In this document: in pieces, positions 6,853 to 12,873 of the stretch
Layout of the letters: the number at the start of each line of letters is the position of its first letter
Position numbering within the stretch: the first letter of the stretch is position 1
Virus record (IMG/VR): IMGVR_UViG_3300049893_000293
Span: 1 to 32,285 of that record
Direction: 5' to 3' (one strand)
DNA: 32,285 nt
DNA from: a virus
Notes under the pieces: model-generated
Told to the model about the DNA's origin: nothing
What the model saw: the letters and a program-made list of their open reading frames with translations, nothing else
The model's database searches: none
Position numbers and translations under genes: made by a program

Positions 6853-9800
6853 ATGTCTGACAATGTTCCAGTAACGCCAGGCAGTGGTGCGATTATCGCC
6901 ACGGATGATGTTGGTGGTGTACAATTCCAGCGTGTCAAGATCGCACTCGGTGGCGATGGGGCTGATGGCGGAACAATGCTACAGCCTTTGACGGCTGCCG
7001 AGCTAGCTGCAACGCAGACGCTTTTACCAACAGGTGCTGCAACTGCTGCTAATCAGGCTACGCAGAATGCAAGCCTTACCGTGCTTGAGACGGATGCTCT
7101 AGTAAGCCTTGCAACCGGCGTCAATCTATGCCCCACGCAAGCCGAGTTCTTTGTTAACGCAGGAACAACTAGAACCCTTGACTACGGTACTGGCCCGCTT
7201 CCTGGTACACGCTCTGTTCGTTGGCAGTTTCAGAATACTCCGAATAACCAAGGGTTTTCTGTAGATGTTGGCGTTGAGGGTAGATGCGATGGAGCAAACT
7301 TTGTCGTTAGCTTTTGGGCGAAGGGAAGCGGATCTCTAAGCCTTGTGTGGGCTTCGTATTCGTCAGGCCCAGCCATTGATCCAGAATATACGACGGTCTG
7401 CACCCTGGACTCGACATGGCGGCGTTATTATTTCAATGGTCGCTGTTCGCAGGCATCTGCCTACCAAGTTCTGTTCCAGCTTTACGGGAGCCTCGTGGAC
7501 ATGGAGGTCTACGGGGTTCAGATCGAGTGTACTGAAAACTCAGTTCCTTCTAGATACTCTGACCCGTTAAAGAGGCCAACTACCTCGCCGTATAAGTGGG
7601 TTTGCGCCCCTCGTCCCAGAACATCCGTCGCGTGCTGGGGAGATTCACTCACCGGTGGTGCATACGGTCAGAACTTCAGAACTGAACTATCACGGCTATT
7701 AAACTTCTCCACTGTATACGATGGCGGCGTCGGTGGTGAGACTTCAACGCAGGTCAAGACGCGAATGATCGCAGCAACAGCGAAAAATCGCTTTGGCTGT
7801 GTTACGATATGGGTTGGTCGCAATAACCTAACAGATCCAACGACCATCTTGGCTGACATCGAGACGATGGTCGCCGCGCTGAATCACGGACGGTTCTTGA
7901 TCATCGGCGTCATGAACGCCACTAATGAACCGACAGGATCCTTGGGCCACACCAACGCTGTTCTAATCGAGAACACGCTTCTAGCCAAGTACGGCAAGCG
8001 GTTCCTTAGCGTCCGAAAGCACTTTAATGCCGGTGTTTCCGACGATACGCCTAGCACTACGCTGATGGCTGATCTAGTACACCCTAATGCTGTTGGCTAC
8101 GGACTAGTAGCTTCGCTGATTCGTGATGCGCTACGCGACGCTGGATTCCTAACTTGGATGCCGCAGGTTTCCAACAAGGACGACGGTCAGTCCACGATGG
8201 CCAATAGTGCCCCGGTGGTCATCGCCAGCGACCAGACCGATGTTGGCACCAGGTTGCACGGACACACCTATGACTACGCCCCTGGATATGATGCAGTAGA
8301 GGATACTACTGGAGAAGCTGCGTTCGATGTGGCGGGAAATCTAATTACCCGCGCACAAACACTGACAGACGAGGGTGGATACCGCTACAATCCAGCCGGT
8401 TCTAGCCTAGCTGTGAGCCTTGGCACTTGCACATTCACTAACGGTAGCGATATAGTCACAGGTACCGGATTTGATAGTGTGGATGTACACATGGGCGACT
8501 ATGTGTACCTAGACGCTGATGGCGTTACTCAAGCTAAGCAGGTTCTTTTCCTGACTCCGACGCAACTTACTCTAAAGTCTGCATACACCGGGACAGGTGG
8601 AACTGGAGCTAGTTCTCGTCAGTATCTCAAGAGTGTTGTCGGTTCTGGTGGCACCATCACCGTTAGCAATGGTCAGGCCGTAATCGCGGCGCAAACTACA
8701 GCGACTTCTGTCTTTGAACTAGAGCGCGATGTTGATGTTCTGCCTATGGTGAAGCAGACGCAGATCACGATTAGCCAGCGTATCGCTAACCAAGATATTT
8801 ACCTCGGCCTGTACGACGAGAACAACGGCGGTACTGCCAAGTGGTACTACTGGTTCCATTTCACCGGAACTACCAACACAGCAGTCAACTGCGTCTGTGG
8901 TCGCAACCCATCTGGCGCTCCGACAGGCGGTGAAATCAAAACACAGGCAGTCACGCTACCTAATGGCTCAACCACGGCGATTGCACATCGGTACCGTATT
9001 GAGGCGCTGAAAGATCGAGTCAGCTTCTACATTGACGATGTTCTTGTTGCCCAGGAGTTCGTACAGGTACCGCATCCTGCGGACTTCCTGACTAGCACGC
9101 TGCGTGTCGTCAACGGGACGACACCGGCGACCAACACCAACATTACGCTAGATTACGATTCGACTTTCAACTTCAATGTGTTGAGTGCAGAGTACCCGAG
9201 CCAGACCACGGCGGCTGCTGCACCAAATATGCCGCTGGAGAACTTCTCGTACTCGCAGGCTGGTGTAATCACCATCAACACCGACCTGCTGGTCATCGAC
9301 TGCCGGCGTTTCCGGTCTGTCGCGTTCCAGTGTACCAGCATGGGCACCTCGGGCGTCGTGACGATTCAGTGTGCTGACGATATTGCGTTCACCACTCCGC
9401 AGACTGTCACTACTTTCGGAATTGATGGGTCGGCGGTCGCTACCACATTCAACGCTGCGACGATTCGATTCTTCAACACCTACGCACCATATATCCGGTT
9501 CCGGTTAACCACGGCAACAACTGGTGGAACGACCACTATCTTCGCCCACGGAAGTCATCAGTTGATGCAGTCGTGGGTAGCTACTCAGCCGGTAAGCGGA
9601 AGCGTCACAGCAACGGTAACCAGCACCCGTATTACGCCAAACGCTGCCGATGGTCATAGCAGCAACAACCACCTTATTAGTGCAAATAGCACGAACGCCA
9701 CTAGCGTCAAAGCGTCGGCCGGTTCTGTTGGTCTTATTGTGGTCAGCAACATCAATGCGGCGGTACGCTACTTAAAGATGTATAACAAGGCTAGCGCCCC

Positions 9801-9942
9801 CACGGTTGGGACAGACACACCTGTGATGACGATTGCAGTTCCACCAAACCAGACCGTGGTTATAGGAGGCAATAGCCCGATCCGGTTCAGTACAGCCGCA
9901 GTTGCGGCTGCCGAAATGTCCATTTCCATCTTCTATACCTAA
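6853..9942 (+). CDS. Tail protein with SGNH esterase-like domain, 1029 aa
   Basis: This is probably a tail spike or fibre enzyme that removes acyl groups from host surface polysaccharide. GGAG at 6842-6845 precedes ATG 6853. Residues 1-85 look like a virion-attachment region. Residues about 115-235 resemble a carbohydrate-binding beta sandwich (VVSFWAKGSGSLSLVW, STWRRYYFNG, VYGVQIE). Residues about 255-430 show all SGNH blocks: GDS at 263-265 (nucleophile Ser265), GGVGGET at 291-297, GRNN at 322-325 and DLVHPNAVGY with Asp407 and His410. Residues about 600-790 look like a lectin-type jelly roll. The last 120 residues (ATSVKASAGSVGLIVVSN, YLKMYNKASAPTVGTDTPV) match a C-terminal module common in phage virion proteins. 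The substrate cannot be told. Confidence 0.85.
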   Translation: MSDNVPVTPGSGAIIATDDVGGVQFQRVKIALGGDGADGGTMLQPLTAAELAATQTLLPTGAATAANQATQNASLTVLETDALVSLATGVNLCPTQAEFFVNAGTTRTLDYGTGPLPGTRSVRWQFQNTPNNQGFSVDVGVEGRCDGANFVVSFWAKGSGSLSLVWASYSSGPAIDPEYTTVCTLDSTWRRYYFNGRCSQASAYQVLFQLYGSLVDMEVYGVQIECTENSVPSRYSDPLKRPTTSPYKWVCAPRPRTSVACWGDSLTGGAYGQNFRTELSRLLNFSTVYDGGVGGETSTQVKTRMIAATAKNRFGCVTIWVGRNNLTDPTTILADIETMVAALNHGRFLIIGVMNATNEPTGSLGHTNAVLIENTLLAKYGKRFLSVRKHFNAGVSDDTPSTTLMADLVHPNAVGYGLVASLIRDALRDAGFLTWMPQVSNKDDGQSTMANSAPVVIASDQTDVGTRLHGHTYDYAPGYDAVEDTTGEAAFDVAGNLITRAQTLTDEGGYRYNPAGSSLAVSLGTCTFTNGSDIVTGTGFDSVDVHMGDYVYLDADGVTQAKQVLFLTPTQLTLKSAYTGTGGTGASSRQYLKSVVGSGGTITVSNGQAVIAAQTTATSVFELERDVDVLPMVKQTQITISQRIANQDIYLGLYDENNGGTAKWYYWFHFTGTTNTAVNCVCGRNPSGAPTGGEIKTQAVTLPNGSTTAIAHRYRIEALKDRVSFYIDDVLVAQEFVQVPHPADFLTSTLRVVNGTTPATNTNITLDYDSTFNFNVLSAEYPSQTTAAAAPNMPLENFSYSQAGVITINTDLLVIDCRRFRSVAFQCTSMGTSGVVTIQCADDIAFTTPQTVTTFGIDGSAVATTFNAATIRFFNTYAPYIRFRLTTATTGGTTTIFAHGSHQLMQSWVATQPVSGSVTATVTSTRITPNAADGHSSNNHLISANSTNATSVKASAGSVGLIVVSNINAAVRYLKMYNKASAPTVGTDTPVMTIAVPPNQTVVIGGNSPIRFSTAAVAAAEMSISIFYT

Positions 9943-9943
9943 T

Positions 9944-10033
9944 ATGCTCATCTTCTTCTGGCTTGGATCGTCTGATGTCGGCCCTGTCGGCGCAGGCCCG
10001 ATCTGGTGGTTACGCCGCCGTCGCCGTCAATAG
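9944..10033 (+). CDS. Very small ORF, 29 aa, with WWLRRRRR tail
   Basis: The ORF reads MLIFFWLGSSDVGPVGAGPI and ends WWLRRRRRQ. Its ATG lies two bases past the preceding stop. The composition (short hydrophobic head, Gly/Pro centre, aromatic and Arg-rich end) resembles tiny proteins seen in other phage structural regions. No ribosome binding site or TANNNT promoter precedes it, so translation would rely on coupling. It occupies most of the 136-base gap before the scaffold gene. Confidence is limited by its size. Confidence 0.35.
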   Translation: MLIFFWLGSSDVGPVGAGPIWWLRRRRRQ

Positions 10034-10043
10034 AGAAACTATA

Positions 10044-10071
10044 TTGACCCTTGCGCGGTGAGTCATACACT
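10044..10071 (+). promoter_or_regulatory. Promoter TTGACC-N16-TACACT, predicted leaderless start at 10079
   Basis: TTGACC (10044-10049), 16 bases, TACACT (10066-10071), then GACCGCC and ATG 10079. It would drive scaffold, capsid and cement genes up to the terminator at 12191-12230. An imperfect inverted repeat (GCGGTGAGT 10055-10063 with ACTGACCGC 10069-10077, eight of nine pairs) is centred on the -10. Confidence 0.65.
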
Positions 10072-10078
10072 GACCGCC

Positions 10079-10642
10079 ATGCCTGACGAGGTTCCTACTA
10101 ACACCCCACCCCCTGCCCCGGCTGGTGAAACCAATCCGGCCGTTGCTACACCGCCTCCCGAAGCTAAGGTTGATCCGAAGGTACAGCTAGAAAAGATGTG
10201 GGCTGACTTCAAGGATCCCGAAGGCTATGACAAGACCAAGTTTCAAGACGCCAAGGACTTTGCCAAGAAGCTAGGTCTTCCGCCCCAGGCAGCCGTTGTG
10301 CTGGCCGAGCGTGAGAAGGCCCTGTCCGCAAAGGAAGATGCGGAATACAAGTATCTACAGGAAAAGGGCTGGCTAGAGGAATTGCAGAAGGATAAGGAAT
10401 TGGGTGGCGAGAAGTCGCGTGAAACAATGGTCGATGTGATGCGCGCCCATGACAAGTTGCCGCCAGAGACTCAGCAGATGATTAAGGAACATGGCGTACT
10501 CTACAACCCAGTGGTTGTCCGCATCCTGCATGCTATCGGCAAGCAGCAAAAAGAAGACACCTTTGTCCGGCCTGGGGCTGCTCCTGGGCAGGAACAGAAA
10601 AAGAGCCTAGATGAGCGTCTCATCGGGCTATTCAACAAATAA
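10079..10642 (+). CDS. Capsid scaffolding protein, 187 aa
   Basis: This is the assembly scaffold that fills the procapsid and leaves before DNA is packaged. It lies directly before the major capsid gene, the usual order. The N-terminus is Pro/Thr/Ala-rich and probably disordered (PTNTPPPAPAGETNP). The rest is acidic-basic helix rich in Lys and Glu. Scaffold-type features include the AKKLGLPPQAAVVLAEREKAL helix, WLEELQKDKELGGEKS, and KEHGVLYNPVVVRILHAIGK near residues 140-160, followed by a charged tail ending LIGLFNK. The start is placed at ATG 10079, not GTG 10058, because the longer reading would begin upstream of the -10 hexamer that ends seven bases before this ATG. Confidence 0.85.
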   Translation: MPDEVPTNTPPPAPAGETNPAVATPPPEAKVDPKVQLEKMWADFKDPEGYDKTKFQDAKDFAKKLGLPPQAAVVLAEREKALSAKEDAEYKYLQEKGWLEELQKDKELGGEKSRETMVDVMRAHDKLPPETQQMIKEHGVLYNPVVVRILHAIGKQQKEDTFVRPGAAPGQEQKKSLDERLIGLFNK

Positions 10643-10657
10643 ACAAGGAATTAGCCA

Positions 10658-11695
10658 ATGGCTACACTTGGTGCAACTTACCTCAACCTGATGGATCTTG
10701 TTCAGCGCGAAAAGCCTGACCATACCGTCGCAACCGTTTGCGAGATTCTGAATCAGCAGAACCCCGCCCTCCAGGATATTGCCTGGAAGGTGTGTAATGA
10801 TGGCTCCCAGAATATCACCCACTACCGCACCAAGCTGCCTTCGGCTTCGTTGCTCCAGGTCGGTGCTGGTATCCCTCTGGACAAGAGCAATGTGTCGCAG
10901 ACCACCGACACCACCGCCCGTATCGGCGTGGCTTCGGAAGTCAGCAAGCGTCTGGCCGAGTTCAATGGCAACAGCGCTGCGCAGCGTGCCCTTGAAGCCC
11001 GTGCGATGCTTGAGGCCATGAACCAGAAGATGATGAACCTGTGGTTCTACGGCAACGCCCAGGGCTCGGCCACCACAATCGGCCTACCCGGCACCCGCGA
11101 CCCGCTCGGCTTCGACGGTCTGAGCTACCGCTACGGCACTATCTCTGGTGCTGCTAACGCTGAGCAGATCATTGACGCTGGTGGAACTGAGAACAACGGC
11201 AATACCTCGATCTGGATGGTCGTTAATGGTCCCAAGACCATCAGCGGCCTGATCCCCCAGGGCGCGGTTGCTGGCGTCAAGCACACACCCTTCAATGGTG
11301 GCATGCCGGTCAGCAAGACCCTTAGCTCTGGCAACATTGAGGAAGTGTATCAGGACGCCTGGGAATGGCATACCGGTCTGTGCGTTGAAGACTGGCGTGG
11401 CGCTGTCCGTATCGCTAACATCGATGTTAGCAACCTGACCAGCGAGTCGAGCGCCGCGGACCTGATCAAGCTGATGATCAAGGCCCAGCACCGTCTTGAG
11501 CCCGTCGAGCGCCTTGGCGTTCCGACGATCTACTGCACCCGTACCGTGGCTCAGATGCTCGACATCCAGGCTCTCGGCAAGGCTGCCGGCAACCTGACCA
11601 TTGAGACGGTTGACGGCAAGAAGAAGACCTCGTTCCGTGGCTACCCGATCCGCGTGGTTCACGCTCTGTCGGACGCCGAGGCCCGCGTGGTCTAA
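10658..11695 (+). CDS. Major capsid protein, epsilon15/BPP-1 type
   Basis: This is the shell-forming protein, presumably with the HK97 fold. The 345-residue length fits the epsilon15 gp7 / BPP-1 group. Family-like stretches are VCEILNQQNPALQDIAWKVCN at about 27-47, THYRTKLPSASLLQVGAGIP at 54-73, the helix ALEARAMLEAMNQKMMNLWFYGN, the GTRDPLGFDGLSYRYG segment, NTSIWMVVNGPKT, WEWHTGLCVEDWRGAVRIANID, and the end FRGYPIRVVHALSDAEARVV. AAGGAA at 10645-10650 precedes the ATG. Codon use is biased to C-ending codons, as expected for a highly expressed gene. It is followed by the cement protein. Confidence 0.93.
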   Translation: MATLGATYLNLMDLVQREKPDHTVATVCEILNQQNPALQDIAWKVCNDGSQNITHYRTKLPSASLLQVGAGIPLDKSNVSQTTDTTARIGVASEVSKRLAEFNGNSAAQRALEARAMLEAMNQKMMNLWFYGNAQGSATTIGLPGTRDPLGFDGLSYRYGTISGAANAEQIIDAGGTENNGNTSIWMVVNGPKTISGLIPQGAVAGVKHTPFNGGMPVSKTLSSGNIEEVYQDAWEWHTGLCVEDWRGAVRIANIDVSNLTSESSAADLIKLMIKAQHRLEPVERLGVPTIYCTRTVAQMLDIQALGKAAGNLTIETVDGKKKTSFRGYPIRVVHALSDAEARVV

Positions 11696-11737
11696 CCCTG
11701 ACACAAATAACAAAGAAACACAAGGAATAATACTCAA

Positions 11738-12175
11738 ATGGGTTACTTCACCGATCCTGCCCTCACACTGTCGGACAGCCAGGCCATCACAGGCTCGGCT
11801 GACTCGACCAATGTGATCGACTGCCAGGCTTCTCCCACTCTGCGCGACCTGGGCATCCGTCCGATGTTCCTGCGCGTCGTGGTCACTGAAGCCTTCAACA
11901 CTCTGACTTCGCTGGACATCAGCCTCAAGTCGGACAGCACTACCAACCTGGACACCAGCGAGACTGTGCATGCGACTAAGAATGTGGTCCTTGCTTCGCT
12001 GACCCTTGGTGCTGAGTTTGTGCTGCCCCTGCCTACTGGCCAGAACTACGAGCGGTACCTGGGCATCGAATATGTGGTCAACGGTTCGAACCCCAGCACC
12101 GGCAAGCTGCACGCCTGCATCGTGCCTTCCGTGGATTCGCGCCAGGTGTTTGCTGACGGCTCCAGCATCCAGTAA
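11738..12175 (+). CDS. Bbp16-like capsid cement (decoration) protein, 145 aa
   Basis: This resembles the Bbp16 family of Bordetella phage BPP-1, a jelly-roll cement protein that binds the outside of the capsid and stabilises it. The visible pattern is LTLSDSQAITGSADSTNVIDC near the N-terminus, LDISLKSDSTTNLDTSETVHATKNVVLASLTLGAEFVLPLPTG in the middle, and YERYLGIEYVVNGSNPSTGKLHACIVPSVDSRQVF near the end. AAGGAA at 11723-11728 supports ATG 11738. It lies between the capsid gene and the strong terminator, like a highly expressed head gene, and shares the capsid gene's C-ending codon bias. Confidence 0.85.
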   Translation: MGYFTDPALTLSDSQAITGSADSTNVIDCQASPTLRDLGIRPMFLRVVVTEAFNTLTSLDISLKSDSTTNLDTSETVHATKNVVLASLTLGAEFVLPLPTGQNYERYLGIEYVVNGSNPSTGKLHACIVPSVDSRQVFADGSSIQ

Positions 12176-12190
12176 TCTGCTGTAGTCCCG

Positions 12191-12230
12191 AACGACCCGC
12201 AGGGCACTTGCCTTGCGGGTCGTTTCTTTT
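12191..12230 (+). terminator. Intrinsic terminator after the head genes
   Basis: A 14-pair stem joins 12191-12204 (AACGACCCGCAGGG) and 12211-12224 (CCTTGCGGGTCGTT) with one G-T pair and a six-base loop, followed by TTTCTTTT. The position after the capsid and cement genes and before tail tubular protein A matches that of the T7 T-phi terminator after gene 10, and would lower downstream tail gene expression relative to capsid. The right side overlaps the next promoter. Confidence 0.9.
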
Positions 12231-12235
12231 ACTAT
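12208..12235 (+). promoter_or_regulatory. Promoter TTGCCT-N16-TACTAT embedded in the terminator
   Basis: TTGCCT (12208-12213) lies in the loop and right arm of the terminator, and TACTAT (12230-12235) starts at its last T. The spacer is 16 bases. Eight bases separate the -10 from ATG 12244. This would restart transcription for the tail and ejection genes. The same TTGCCT form occurs at 18093. Confidence 0.55.
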
Positions 12236-12243
12236 GGTGCCAA

Positions 12244-12873
12244 ATGAATAAGACAGCGATTTGCAACCTAGCGTTGCTCCGTATCGGGATTGCCCAGCAG
12301 ATTGCGTCTATTGACGAGAATAGCGTTCAGGCCCGTGCGTGTAAGGCGGTCTATGACTTGTGCGTAGAGTCCATGCTACGCGACCGGCCTTGGTCTTTCG
12401 CTACGCGGCAGATCGACCTAGCTCTGGTAGGATCGCAGCAGATCGCAGACTGGTACTACTCGTACCGCTATCCTTCCGGCTATGTGTCAATCCACCGCGT
12501 TCTTCCGGTGCAGTCGGTAGACTCGACAACGGTTCTTGCGTACACCGAGACAGACCGGCTTCCTAGCCCACAGACCTATCCGTTCAAGATCGGTAGTGAT
12601 GCCGGTGGACGGCTGATACACACCAATGTCAGCAACGCTGTAGCCATTGGCAATGTGATGATCGATGACACTTCCCTTTACGATCCTCAGTTCTCGTCCG
12701 CCCTGGCGTGGTATGTGGCTGCTGAAATAGCACTATCGCTGACTAAGAGCCGGGATATTTACACAACGGCCTACGGAATGTACGAGCAGAAGGCTAGCGA
12801 GGCGTTTGCTTCGTCGGGCAATGAGCGTGAGCCGGAGCAGAAGGACGCTGAAATGATCGAGGCGCGCAACTAA
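12244..12873 (+). CDS. Tail tubular protein A (T7 gp11-like adaptor)
   Basis: This protein should form the ring below the portal that joins head and tail nozzle. The sequence starts MNKTAICNLALLRIGIAQQI, then has VYDLCVESMLRDRPWSFATRQIDLALV at about residues 38-64, the typical LRDRPWSFA-type motif of gp11-like adaptors, then YPSGYVSIHRVLP and a helix LAWYVAAEIALSLTKSRDIYTTAYGMYEQKASEA. The 209-residue length matches the family. The start at ATG 12244 is chosen because a longer frame from 12208 would begin inside the terminator, and because the TACTAT promoter ends eight bases upstream. The TAATG overlap couples it to tail tubular protein B. Confidence 0.88.
   Translation: MNKTAICNLALLRIGIAQQIASIDENSVQARACKAVYDLCVESMLRDRPWSFATRQIDLALVGSQQIADWYYSYRYPSGYVSIHRVLPVQSVDSTTVLAYTETDRLPSPQTYPFKIGSDAGGRLIHTNVSNAVAIGNVMIDDTSLYDPQFSSALAWYVAAEIALSLTKSRDIYTTAYGMYEQKASEAFASSGNEREPEQKDAEMIEARN

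Noticed and set aside
10058-10078. GTG 10058 as start of the scaffold gene, adding seven residues
   Set aside because: The extension runs through the -10 hexamer TACACT (10066-10071), and ATG 10079 lies seven bases past it, as at the other leaderless sites.
11084-12112. 342-codon open frame on the - strand across the capsid and cement genes
   Set aside because: It is antisense to two well-recognised genes with strong codon bias, which produces long open mirror frames. Its sequence shows no known domain.
12208-12243. ATG 12208-region start for tail tubular protein A, adding twelve residues
   Set aside because: It would begin inside the terminator hairpin, and the added residues do not resemble the family, which starts MNKTAICNLALLRIG.
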